Positions 52,201-63,986 of a DNA stretch of 64,000 bases are shown piece by piece; the first letter of the stretch is position 1, and the number at the start of each line of letters is the position of its first letter. A program made the position numbers and the translations under genes. Location: positions 186,001-250,000 of the forward strand of contig PTFA01000056.1 of NCBI GenBank assembly GCA_003342895.1, in the 5' to 3' direction. The stretch comes from Casuarius casuarius. Taxonomy: Eukaryota > Chordata > Aves > Casuariiformes > Casuariidae. The notes beneath the pieces were generated by a model. The model searched no databases, was not told the origin of the DNA, and was given only the letters and a program-made list of their open reading frames with translations.

Positions 52201-55200
52201 ACAGAGAAGATGTACTGAATGCAGACAGAGCTATAGTGTAGAAAATATATTTTAGCAAACACCAGGTCACACTTTAAAAGAAATGCGAGGGCTGTTTTTG
52301 GACAGTCTCACTGCTTCTAGATCAGATAAGGTTAGTAAGAGCATCAGGCTGATGATGAATTTTGAAGACTGTGTGGACAGGGACTTAATTTCCTCTCTCC
52401 AGTTGAGGTTATATGGTGCAGTTTTGTTGGAGATCAGACTCAGATGTGAAAGGGAAACTATTTGATAATTTTTGTTTTTGTGAGGTACGCAGCACAATAG
52501 CAGCTCTTTGTTTCTCATACATATTTTTCTGCTGTTGGTCTTTTACATTTTTCAGGCATGCTGCCGCAGTCAAGAAGCGGCTATTCTGTAATGACCTTGC
52601 GCTCATGTCCTCAAATGTTGTAACGTAACTTCCAGATCTTGGCTATTATTTAGTCATTTTCCCCCAGCCTACCTGCATGGAGGATGGTGCCTGACCTGCC
52701 TCTCTGCTGTTTTTAAAGAGGGCAGGTTTACTGTTTAGTCCCCTCATTTAAACAGATTTTCCATAACACAAAGAAGTTTTTAAGTACCTATTGCTAGACC
52801 CCATTTAATAAATAATTTTACACTCACCTTCCCATCTAAAGCAAATGTTCCTACTTGTGCTTTAGTGATGATGTTTATTAATTAAAAGGGGAAATGAGGT
52901 AGACCTAACCACTTTACCCTGCAGAGGAATAACTTGGGAAGGGTCTAATCTGTCCCTTCCCTCCCCATATCCTTCACCATGTTTTAGAAACCTGTTCATC
53001 CCAGCTCTGGATAAAAAGGTTAGGGAGAGTTAATGCTATAGCAGCACATCTTCTTGGCTTGAGCAGTCCTTGGCTTCTGGATAGTCCTTTTCACTCAAAA
53101 AAACTTCAGTTAAAAAAAAAAAAAACAAAACTTCCCTTTGATCCTAGTCTTGCAAAGCACTGTACATGTACAGGGATGCGTATCAATTTCTAGATTATCT
53201 GAATTGTCCTGTCAGTCCTTCATGAAATGTGACTTTTTTGTAAAAGCTGTGACACTCCTTTAATCTGGAGTAGCGTATGGAAACTGCATGATGAGAGGGA
53301 AACGGTGCTCCGGGAGCAGCAGCTTCCCGAGGGTAGTCTGAGTCGCTTTGCCTGTGACTTGTTTGTGCATCCTGACAGTGGCTACTCAGAGGGCCTCACC
53401 CCACAGCAAAAAGTCAGTGAGAAGTCAAAACTTCTTCCTTCTCTTCCCCTTTTTCTGCGATGGGAGCGGGGAGGGGAAGGCAGGAATAACACTCACCTGC
53501 CCAGGAGAGGGAATACCACTGGAGCTGAATCTAGAAAGCACCTTGAATCCTGTGCAGAGCTACTTCAGGAAATGTGTGAGAACAAGGCACTAGCATGTGT
53601 AAACACTAAGGCATCAATGGGTATTTTATGATTCAGATGAAATGTTCAGAAAGGCAGACGTTTCCAGGATAGAGCTCATTCAAAACATATGAAAGGGAAA
53701 AATGGGTTAAATTTTCTAGGCAGATATTGACTCATCATATCATAACAAAACCTGCTAGAGCTGGTTAATGATGTGTCTGATACTTCAGCAAGTGACATAA
53801 TGTTGAAATTTGGAATCAAAGCTGTCAGGAAATTTCTCCTTGCTCAAACGCAAGATATTCATGATGAAAACCTGTTGTAATCTCCCTCTCCTGAGCCATT
53901 ATGCTAAAGGGGCAAGGGGGAGTATTGCCTAGTGACATTTCTTTCTGATCCTTCTTGAAGTGCTGCAGCTTTTCAGAGAAGTTTCTAGGCATGGTTTTCT
54001 GTGATGATTACTAATATGATACGGCAGTCCTTCAAAGGAGCAGAACGCATCAGACTGCAGCTTTGGGGCTTATTTATGCAATCAACTAAAATGATTTTTT
54101 TTTCAGCTAAATAGCTCAACATACAAATAGCAAACTTGTGGGCACAGTCCTTTCCACACTGCCCTCCTGGTTTGCCCCCCTTTTTGGGGTAGTTGCCATA
54201 CTCTCTGAAGCTGTGGTTCCCCGCTGCAGCTAGCTGTTTTGAGGTAGAATGGGGTAATGCCAGGAAAGATACTGTTGTAGGATGTCTCCTCCAGAAGGTA
54301 AAATAGTGAATGCCTCATTACTTTCCTGTGTTTGCTGGTCAACTCTACCAATGACCCACTAGAAGAGGAGTGCCATGGAAGGGAGTTCATGCACAAACTG
54401 CAGTGCAGATAACAGCAAAAACTGTGCTAAGGTTTTTAAAGCTATGTGCCTGATTAAGTTGTTTTCCCCATGTGACATGAAGATAGGTAGGTGTGGAAGC
54501 TTCAGCTTTGAGACTGATTCCCTTCTAGCCTTGTTCAGAACAGCTAGGCTGTCTATCTTTTATTTACCTTTTCCTCTTATTCCAAGACCAATTTAATGGA
54601 TTAACACAGTGGAAAATGCCTAGTGTTTTGGATGGAATCCACTCTGTCTGGTTTAAAGGCTGAATTAAAGGCACTGATACATTTATGATGGAAGATTGAG
54701 GTAAATGAATTTGTTCCTGCTTGTATTCCTCTGATGGACATTGCCATGCCTAAATCAGGGATATATCTGGTCTGCTCACGAATCATCTCCTGAGATGTCA
54801 TTCCTGGCTGGCTTCTGGGCTGAGACTTCAGTCTCCTGCAGGCAGAGCAGCACCTTGGACCCAGGCTGCACGTGCGAATGATCTAGCCACTAAACTGAGG
54901 GGTAATTACTGTCATAATTAGCATAGAGCTGACCACATCTGGACTTTCAGAAGATTTAGGCAGAGCTCAGGTAGGATGACTGCTTAAACCTGGATCACAA
55001 CAAGCTAACATGCACTTTTTGGTCTTGTATATGGGATTAAATTTAAAGTGTCCAAGGACTCTCGGGCTTAGCATGGAGGTGCCTAATAAATTTAAACATC
55101 TAGAAACTCAGGCAAACTGCCCACCCCAATCCCCCAACGTAAACTGAAGTGCTATGATGAAAATCTTGGTTGATATTAAAATAACCTTTAGGGTTGCAAA

Positions 55201-55999
55201 GCAGTTTTTAAATCCTGCTCTCACCGCAGTGGTTTGTCTGAACTGGGCCACTGAGCCAGGCAAAAGGATATCAGGACCCAAAACTGGGGACTGACCTACA
55301 TGACAAAGATGCCCAGAGCCTTCTCATTTTCGTTGTCTGCTGTGGCACTTACTCCAGTTATTTGCGCACTCCCAAGCAGTGGTCGTGCAGTCCCACAGCC
55401 TTGCCTGCTCTGTGTGGGCCTGGATCCGACCTTGCCAGAACCATCACCATTTCAAACTGGGCCCTGCCTACCTTGAGGTGGTCTCATTGGTATCAGGAGT
55501 ATCAGCATTGTGTTTAAAATGTCACATTCTCTTAATCCAGCTCTACATGTATCTAACCCATACGTTTTTTGTGAAAATTAATGCTTTTTTTGGAAGAAGA
55601 AAGTGATATTATGTCTGCAACATTTATTTATAGTAGTTGCCAAATGGTGCTGTGGGGATTCTCCTTTTTTAAATCAGCTAACGAGGGAGCAAATCCTCTA
55701 TCAAAACTGTAAAACAGCTTCATGGTTCTTCTATAAACATTTTGGTGGCACTACAAATCAATGTAATATCAGCTTTCTGGGGCCAGCTGGGCTCAGTTCA
55801 TTCCACACACAGCTTGCTTGCTTTGTGAAGGTGATACTCCAAGAAAATCCAGCTTGCCCAAGACATCACATCTGTCTTTCTTTTTAAGAGGAGGAAGAAC
55901 AGCTTGGAAGGAGTTTGCAGGGGACAACTCTTGCATCACCCCCTTCTTTCTAAGCTACTCTTTTTTTTTTTTTTTAATTAAGACCTGCATTGCAGGGCG

Positions 56000-56960
56000 G
56001 CACCAGGAGCAGCAGAAAAGTTGTGACTATAAATGTGTGAGTGAGAGGATCCCCCCGCAGTCCAGCACTGGATACCCACCCCTGGAAAGGGGGGCTGCTT
56101 CCAACAGACCTTCCCATCGGGTGCCGTTTCCCACCTGTTTCCGGAGGCGGCTGCTGCTAGGCCTGCTGCCGTCTCTGAATCACTTTTGGAGCCTAGGTTT
56201 GGATGTTCAACCCAACCCATGTAGTTATGGGCTGCTGCTGACTGGCAGCCTGGTCTTTACAACCCTTTTCTGCTCCACGAGACAGGTTATCGGCCAGATC
56301 AGCTTGCTGAACTGACCTGTGCTGCAGACAGGGATGTCTAGATCTGATACAAGGCTGGGAGAGGGGAAGAGAAAACAGGGCTGGTGTGCCCTGATAAAGG
56401 CATAAGCAGGCCTGCCCTTTTCAGAGCTAACCTGCCTTAACACCATATTAAAGGCTAATACCAAATTCCACCCTGTAACACCTTGTTTCGTCTCTTCCCT
56501 GCCCAGGCTGTAGGTCCCTGCCCACAGCCGTCCCCGTGGTGGTCCCAGCCTGCCGGCCAGATGGCTCAGCTGTGAAGCAGCTGCTGAACCACCCTGGCAC
56601 CCCAGGGAAAACTTGTATCAGCCTGGGTTTTCCTTGGTGCATCCTGCCGCTGCTTCCAGAGGTTCGGCAGCTGCTTTGGCAGCTGTGGGGCAGCCAGCTG
56701 TGGCTGAGGAAGTTTACAGCTGCCCAAAGCTCCTGGCTGCTGGTGGACTGGTGAGCCATAGCCCCAGGTCCCCCCGGGGATCCAGCCTGTGGTGCTCCCG
56801 GGAAAGGCTGCTCCTTGCAGTCCTGCACACTGCTGCAGCTCCGGGTCGTTGCTGCAATGCAGACGCAGCGGTGGTGGGCTGGTGGGAAATCACTGGTCTA
56901 CCAGTGTGCTCGTCAGCACAGCCTTACAGATGTCAGGAGTAGTGTGCTGGTCAGAGAGTG
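56000..56960. other. GC-rich block without recognised gene
   Basis: Roughly one kilobase of elevated GC, rich in 'cagctg'/'gctgct' words and with scattered CpG. Overlapping frames of 126 (minus, 56448-56828), 109 and 72 codons occur because stop codons are rare in GC-rich DNA. Their conceptual products are low in recognisable order and no splice-site pairing is evident. A perfect 7-bp stem (56891-56897 with 56900-56906) sits near its right end. Confidence 0.5.
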
Positions 56961-57404
56961 CATCTCCAAGAAAAGATTGCAGAACTTTTTAGTTCACTAA
57001 ATGCCTCGCTGAACAGCTTCAGATGTATAAAGCTACTTCAGTGAGTTTGTCTACTGAGTAAATATTGTGCAGTTAGCTTCTCCCTCATGTGCTATAGTAT
57101 AACAGCATGGTGCCATGTTGACAGCTAATGTAGCATAGAAGAGTTAAACAGATTTTAAACAAGACCAGAAAGAGCACCCAGTTTTCATTCAAGTTGGTTA
57201 GCTGAGTATTGTGAGAGTCCTGTGTCTGTGGCTGAAAAGTCTCCTGTGAAAGAGGGTGTATGTTATTTTCCGGCTATCTTAAATGTCAGAATGAATTTTA
57301 GTTCAAAGTGTTTCATATCAAAAATAAATGCCTCTTCTCTCAGCAGAAGTATATCATACTTTAGTGCCCATTGCTCTCAGGTTTTCAATTAGAACTTTGA
57401 ATCA

Positions 57405-57495
57405 CATTCCTGATTAGTAACAAGCAATCAATCATAATTAATTAGTTAAAATGTTCAACCGTTAAAATCATTACCATTAATTAAAATAATTATCT
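57405..57495. promoter_or_regulatory. TAAT-rich (homeodomain-motif) cluster
   Basis: Within about 90 bases there are repeated TAAT/ATTA cores: 'gattagtaac', 'cataattaattagtt', 'ccattaattaaaataatta'. They are interleaved with 'aatcaatca' and 'gttcaaccgtt' (MYB-like). It could be homeodomain-bound enhancer DNA or simply AT-rich sequence. Confidence 0.25.
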
Positions 57496-58263
57496 CTATT
57501 TTGGCTGCACTTCATTGCCATTTCAGGGAAATGTGTTGCTTAGCTCTACCTTTTGCACTCAGTATGGGATTGTGGTGACTAAAATGCATATTAGAGGTGG
57601 GGAAATGACTTTCAAAAAACTGGATTTTGTAGCACAGTTAGCTTTAAATAGACATGAGTAAATCAAGTACTTATATTTTTAGTAAAATTATTTCTCCTTA
57701 GCTTAAGAATCTATCTAAAGGCTGAAGAGATGCAGTATCGGGAGTTGTTTTTTTTTCTGAAGAATTTGTGCTTTATAAATATATGCTTCATAAGGCTCTC
57801 CATAAATAAAATACACCATTGATATTTTTGCTGTAATATCTCCATTTATGAATAGAAACCTTTATGTCAAGTTTTCTGGTGAAAGAAAAGGTTGATCGAA
57901 CACAAAGGGAAAAGAAACATTATACTTCTACTAAACAAATGCATTTGATTCAGGAAAGGGTGTAGAGGGCCGCACCTAAGAAAAGGAATTAGGCTTCCAG
58001 AATAGGGCATAGACCCACTGGGCATGAAGTCCCAAACTGTCCTTACTGTAATTTTCCATGGATGAAGTCAAATATCCCAAACCCTGTTGTGTCTTGCTGA
58101 AGGCCAGTAACTCTTGTGTTTGTTGTCGGTCAAGAGACAGTAGTGATTTAGGAATTTAATCCATGCGTGCATTTGTATTTGTCACTAGAGAGATCACTAG
58201 TCACTTTGTCATCAGATTACAGAAGTTTCCCAGTTTCATGAAAGGCATTTGTATCCCCAAAGA

Positions 58264-58291
58264 GTTGAAGTGCTATTGTTGAAGTGCTATT
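58264..58291 (+). repeat. Perfect 14-bp tandem duplication
   Basis: 'gttgaagtgctatt' occurs at 58264-58277 and again, identically, at 58278-58291. Confidence 0.9.
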
Positions 58292-59000
58292 GTTTCTCAG
58301 ACAGAGCAAACTAGACAAGCTTTAAAAAGAAAGTCCAAATCTGCTTAAATGCCCTGGAGTACTTTAAAAGGAAGAGGTTAACAATAAAAATGGACACATG
58401 CTGCTATGAAGGTTTTGCTCTGAGTTTTGCAACCTGAGGAGTAGGATATGTAGGAAGATAAAATCCCTCAAAAAGCAGGTCTTTCAGTATTTTGTAGAGG
58501 AAAAGCAAAACCTTTCCAGTTAAAGTATAGGTAGATTAAACAAAGGTTTTTGAGGGGTAAGGGAGGATTGCCTGTTTCTTGAATGACTGTTTGAAACAGA
58601 GCTGTCTGTTTGGGGTGTCATGAAAAAGAGCTAAGAAAAGGCTTATTTCAGCATAGCTGGATAAGAGCAAAACATTTCTCACTCAGGGTATGGTGAATCG
58701 ATAAACTACAGCACTTCAGTACCTTAGCAAGCACCCAGTTCCTGAGCACAGTCTCCGAAATAGTCACAGGTAGTGGTGTGAGACCTGTCGGAGCTGCTTG
58801 AGGTAGATGGAGAGCTCAGAGGTCAGCAGAGGAGGAAGTTTCTTCTTTACCATCACTTCTCCTGGCTGTAAACTGGTTGCAAGGCTTGTTTGTGTTGCAC
58901 AGTGTGTAATCCTGAGCAACCCTGGAGGGTTTCTCCCATCTTAGGTAGTATATAATTTTTTGAGAACAAGGTTAGGGGCAATAATACGACTCCCTGTATG

Positions 59001-59315
59001 GAATCACAGAATGGTTGAGGTTGGCAGGGACCTCTGGAGATCATCTAGTCCCACTCCTTGCTCAAAGCAGAGCCTGCTAGAGCAGATTGTCCAGAACCAT
59101 ATCTCCAGTCAGGTTTTGAATATCTCCAAGGATGGAGACTCCACAACCTCTCTAGGCAACCTGTTCCACTCTTCCATCACCTTTAAAGTGAAAAAGTTTT
59201 TTCTTATGTTTGAATGAAATTTTTTATATTTCAATTTGTGCCTGTTGCCTCTTGTCCTTTCACTGGATTCCACTGAGAAGAGTCTGGCTCCATCTTCCCT
59301 CCCAATAGGTAATTA
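59001..59315 (-). repeat. CR1 LINE 3' tail, minus strand
   Basis: Read on the plus strand this is the classic reverse complement of a CR1 3' end. It starts 'gaatcacagaatggttgagg', then 'gggacctctggagatcatct', then 'caggttttgaatatctccaa', 'ggagactccacaacctctct', 'cctgttccactcttccatca', 'gtgcctgttgcctcttgtcc' and 'gagaagagtctggctccatc'. Similarity fades near 59315, giving a copy of about 315 bp truncated at its 5' side. It is better preserved than the 29.9-kb copy, hence probably younger. The frame at 58960-59217 is repeat-derived and not a gene. Confidence 0.88.
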
Positions 59316-59640
59316 TTTCTCTGGCTGGCCCTGTTATTCCCCTTGTTATTCATCCATGCCTCAATTGGGGGAGATTTCCTGTATAGTCAGCACACACTTG
59401 GGTCACTTTGGTCTGAAATAGTGCCTTAACTCCTGGAACTGTGATTCAAACAATTGCTCGTTGCATGACCTCTCTATGCTCATCTGGAGCCTTGTGTTAT
59501 GTAGCTGTTTCTTTAATCTGTGTAATATCACCTTATAGGTTTGACACTCTGCTGACCGGCAGAAAAGTGCCCTTTGAAAAATTTTTTTTTTATATGGAAG
59601 GTGGATGATGTCTACCTAAGGCACATGAATTGGAATAAGG

Positions 59641-59910
59641 GCACTTGAGTTCTGTTCTCTGTCACAAATGTTTTGTATGACCTGAGATGTCTCATTAGCA
59701 ACTGACCAAAAGTCTGCTGGGAGTCTTTTCATTTGCCTTAACGGGCTTTGAATTAGGTGCTTAACTTTCTCAGACTCACTGACCAATTTATATAAAGGAG
59801 ATGGTGTTATTTGCCTATCTCATTGGGCTGTCACAAAGTGAAATACACTACTACAAAGTATTTTGGGATCACTGAGTAGAGAGTGCTATTCAAGTGCAAA
59901 GCATTATATA
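59641..59910 (+). repeat. MIR/CORE-like ancient SINE, with an interior insertion or second fossil
   Basis: Pieces match the MIR-type layout in order. 'gagttctgttctctgtcaca' and 'tgtatgacctgaga' correspond to the tRNA-derived and core part ('...gtgaccttggg'). 'gtgcttaactttctcagact' fits the '...cttaacctctctgtgcctca' part. 'ggagatggtgtta...cattgggctgtcac' fits the '...ggataata...cagggttgttgtgag' part. The end 'gtattttgggatcactga...gtgctattcaagtgcaaa' resembles the 3' region seen in sauropsid copies. Between them, about 59707-59758 reads like another old fossil ('gggagtcttttcatttgcct', 'gggctttg'). It is heavily diverged and could alternatively be an L2-associated relative. Confidence 0.55.
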
Positions 59911-62900
59911 AACCTTTAGAAGCAGTAATAAAAGTGTTAACATTCCCTTGAAAAACTATGATTTGTTTTCATCTTTATATTTCTAGAAAGACTTGTCATT
60001 TTATGTTTCTCCAAGGAATACAGCATCCTCTGAAGCATGCAGGGTGCAGTCTAGAAACATGTCTCAGTGGCTCATTTCATCAGACAGTGTGAAGAAAGAG
60101 CTCACTTTCACCATGTTATATTTAAAATTTTGTGAATTTAAACTTTCAGACATTAAAGTAGCAGGGGTCATTCACAATGTGTTATGAGAACATGACTGAT
60201 GGAACTCGATGTGATGTGATGTCACAAAAGGAATAGGAAAAGTTTCATACTTCTAGGTTATTTTTAAGAAATGGTCTGTTAAAATGTAGGTTCTAATATT
60301 TATAGTTAGAGTTAAGCTTATACAAAACCTTCCCTTTCCAGATTTTCTGAAAAGAAAAAAATGAATGGTTCAGTTTGTATTTGGCTAGCTATGATGTAGA
60401 AAAACAAATATTAATTAAAACATCATTGTAAATAAAGCTGTAATGTGATGAATTTCACCCCCCAGCTTTTTTTTTTCATGCTTGTTATAGGATAACTAGG
60501 ATAAAAAAAAATCAAAATTATCTTGCTGTGTGTATTTGCTTCTGGTTTTGTCTGGGGCTAGAGGCAGTTATAAAATGAAACAGGATATTTTTATGCATTT
60601 CCAGGCTTGTTAAAACCAAGTGTACCTCCTTTAGGCACAAGCCTGATATCATTTGTAGACTAAATAAATGCTATTCAACATTTGGGTATTTATTCTTATT
60701 AAAAATTAACTTTATCTGAAGGAAAACTCTAAAGTTTTCCTCAGCCTTTACCACGTTATCTCAGTCTGGTCTGGCTTTCCAGAACTGGTTCCACACTTCA
60801 GACTAGAGAAGAGAGACCAGGAAGGTTGTGGCATATAGTCATTGTGAAGTAGCCATCAGTTTCCAGTTCAGACCAGGATTTAAACTTGTGCTAGGGTTCA
60901 GAACTTCTGGGAATAGCTTTTTGCGAAATGAGATCTTGCTTGTTCTGTTTTTATTCTGAAAGATTTGACAATTTGATCAAAACTGGCAGAACTAAAAACC
61001 TTTTTATTACGTACAGCCTTTGTACAAAAAGGAAAAAAACCACATTAATTCTGCTTTGACTTTTAATGATATAACCCTCTCTTAATATCTTTGTGGTTCA
61101 GGGGCACTGCTAACTTCACCTGTTAGCCTGTGTGCCTTCAATATCTGAAATACTAGCATTATAAATCATGCCGTTGCCAAAAAGCATTATGGTTTTATAA
61201 GCCTGCTTGAAGGACCTGGTATGTTGGCAGTAATGAAGAAAGCTACTTGAAGAACGCAAGAACTTGCTTATCAGTTTGTTAATTGAGTATATGAGCTTTA
61301 CATAATACAAAGGCAAACCGTGAAGGTGACAATGATAACCAGACTTCATCTGCTGAAGTTGGAATTAACGATGAACAAAATCAAGATCCCTTTGTGGTTG
61401 ATTCTTGTCCAGCTGCAGCCAACTATAAAAGACCCATCAAAGAAATCAACTCATTAGTTGGTAATTCTGTACAACTTCAAAAAGAAATTCTTAACCCCTC
61501 ATCAATCTTTCTCTGACAACCCCTTAAAAGCTGTGTTAAAACAAAACAAAAAACATTATTTGCTTCATCAGCTCGAAGAAATGGCCTCCAGGAGCATGGT
61601 GTAAACTGCAGCTTTTAAAAACAGATCTATCCATAGGTAGAACAGTCAAACTACAAATATACTGTGACATGCAAAATCTCCCCCAGTCACCCATGTCACA
61701 CAGTGTCAATAGCCTGTCTGTTTTGCAGAAAAACTCCCCCTACATTTAAATAATTTTAATATTGTAACAAAAAATGACAAAAAAACAGTGAATTCAGAAA
61801 TAAGGCTGCCACTGTGTCCTTATTGCACTGTCATTTCTTCTGTAACTCTCTCCACTGGGGAAAGTTGCCAAACCAAGGGTGAATTAAAGATTATGGCTGT
61901 ATTAAATTGGAAAATAATGTGCTTTCGGGGCCTGATCTCTTGGGATAGGAACAGTTGACCCTGTTGTCTCTTTGCCACAGTGAGTATGTACTTTCCACTT
62001 CATTTATCTTGGTGGGATTACTATGATAAAGTATTGCTGGACATTTAGTTTTTATTTTTAAGGTTTGGTTTTAGAAGATGCTATGCAGCTCTCTGAAGGT
62101 ATTGTACTTGCCTGGCAAAAAACCCTATTAAAGCTGTCAGAACTTCTATCTTGAAGGCTTTTAAAAAATCTAAAAGATAATTAGGTATATGCGTGAAAAA
62201 CTAGTTTCCTCAAAAGATTTATGCATAGTCTCATGTATGATGTGCACATATATACATATATTAATTGAGTTTTTTTAAAGAGATTTCTATCATTTTTATT
62301 TTAATCCTCTGTATGTCAAGTTTTGTGTGCTGCTTTAGGGCACACACCATCTTAGGATAAAGCAGATGTTGCAAAAAATTAAATACTTATAGGAAAATAT
62401 TGCAAGAAAGCTATTTTGATCAGTAGTTACCTATGTATTGAATAGTAGAGAGTATTTTTAAAATGCTTCTTTTACTTTATTTATCTCTTTTTCCACTGTT
62501 TTTTTTTTTTTTTGTCCACCAAATCAGTATTTTGCAGTAGGTACCACATACCATTTTTAAAAATTCAGATGATAGAATGTGAGTGTTTAGGGGTTTTTTG
62601 TTTTTGAAAGACAGATTGATGTAGTTGAACATGAGAACTTCTATAAAATATCTCACCTGTATTCTTCTGGGATGACTTCGATATTGTTTAGATGAGACCC
62701 AACAACAGATGAAAGCAAGAAATTCAGTAGGTTACTTGCAGCTTTAGATCTAGATTCAGAGGCCAACTTACATCTAATTTTTGACTGTCAAAACCTTTAG
62801 TTTTTCAGTGACCCTTGCAGGTGAGGGAAATATTTCATCTAATATTCTTCTCTGCGGCAAGTTGGAAGAAGAGACATTTCTCTGTTCTTTTGTAGAATCC

Positions 62901-63780
62901 AAGATGGGAGTAGACCTGTTTTCCTCCCTTCTTGCTAGCTGCTAAGACGTGGCCAGGCCTCTACACAGTGGAGTTGCCTGACCTCTGTTGAAGAGCCAGC
63001 ACTGCCAGTACTGTCTACTCAGGGTGCTCAGAAAACAGAACAATTATCTGAAAAAAATCAGTTTCGTATGACTTTTAATCCTGCTTTTAAAGAGCCTTAT
63101 GCAAACCCACAGGCCTTCTAAAATGTGGCTTTACTGCTCATGGATTTGCACTTGATGAAGACTGTTTTGTCTTTCAGTCGAGAGCAAAAATCTGTCTCTG
63201 AGTTTAAAAATTCAGAAGTACACTTGATTAAAATCTTTAGTTGTGGTGGTTGGAATGTTCTTCTTAAGAGAATAATGTTAATTCTTGTTTTGTGACTAAT
63301 TCTGGTTTACATGAATATATTCGCTGAGCAGAGTGGGCAAGCATGGCTACTACTCCTTATAGGCATGCTTGAAACTTTTGAAATAAAATGTTTCTTGTTT
63401 ATCTTTCAGGATGAACATTGAGACTAAAACCAAGAGAACTTCTGAGTTTCATGAAGATTTTCACACGTGTCTGGTGGTTTTTAAGGGCTGTAACATCAGA
63501 GAGAACAGCGAGCCAAATGTAATGCTTTCATCCTGAGAACCTTTTTTACTCTTTGACCAGTTCTGATTTCTTTTGTCATGAGGCCTCCAGCAAGAAAGAT
63601 CTGCAAATACAAAAGAGAAGTGGTGATATTGAGAGACAAGTGGAAAGTAATTCAAACGGGAAGAAAATAGGTGGGTGGGCACATGTTGGTGTGAGTGGAA
63701 CATTTTGTACAGCAATGTGTTCTTTCTTGCTGAATTCACAATTGACGAACAAGTCCTATAATTAACACATTGCCATTATC
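59911..63780. other. Unique non-coding DNA
   Basis: AT-rich sequence between the MIR-like SINE and the CpG-rich right edge. No open frame longer than about 92 codons; nothing recognised. Confidence 0.6.
62499..62513. repeat. 15-T homopolymer
   Basis: Run of 15 T in AT-rich unique sequence; no associated element seen. Confidence 0.85.
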
Positions 63781-63830
63781 GATAAATGCTACGAGGTGGG
63801 ACTGGGGAGAATTGGCAAAGTCCTCGTCAC

Positions 63831-63986
63831 TCACGCAAAGGCCACTCCAATCAAGCCGACTCCTACAATGTTAGAAAGCTCATCGGAGCCGAAGAAAAGA
63901 TGCCAGAAGTTGGTATTCTGGGTGTGAGCCTTTCTCTCCCGCAGCCCCGCGGTTTCGCCTGGCTTTCGTTCAAGCGGAGCTGGCAT
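63831..63986 (-). CDS. Candidate first coding exon or 51-aa small ORF, product unknown
   Basis: Seen: on the minus strand an ATG at 63986-63984 opens a 51-codon frame ending in TGA at 63833-63831. The N-terminal part is charged (it starts MPAPLERKPGE, with further RERK). A stretch around residues 27-33 is aromatic-rich (FWHLFFG). The C-terminal residues 38-51 (SNIVGVGLIGVAFA) are small and hydrophobic, like the start of a membrane segment. The stop overlaps the sequence GC|GTGAGT, a good 5' splice donor, so the frame could instead leave the exon after 63835 with the TM-like segment continuing in another exon. The frame stays open upstream to the window edge and the local sequence is CpG-rich, unlike almost everything else here. 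Inference: a first coding exon, or a small membrane-protein ORF. Against: no family recognised, no partner exon located, and the plus strand is also open across the same bases (about 53 codons) with its own acceptor-like site. Low to moderate confidence. Confidence 0.3.
   Translation of the reverse strand: MPAPLERKPGETAGLRERKAHTQNTNFWHLFFGSDELSNIVGVGLIGVAFA

Larger units (their letters stand above)
47796..55999. other. Unique non-coding DNA
   Basis: No supported gene. It holds the small tandem duplications at 49.0-49.2 kb, a 14-A run (53112-53125), a three-and-a-half-tract G-rich patch at 53462-53480 and a 14-T run near 55962. Confidence 0.6.

Noticed and set aside
55818..56315. 165-codon open frame on the plus strand, the longest in the window
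   Set aside because: It runs through a 14-T tract (giving a run of Phe) and into a GC-rich block. No domain, no splice sites and no conservation evidence; consistent with chance.
58960..59217. 85-codon frame on the plus strand
   Set aside because: It lies almost entirely in the antisense CR1 tail, so it is repeat-derived.
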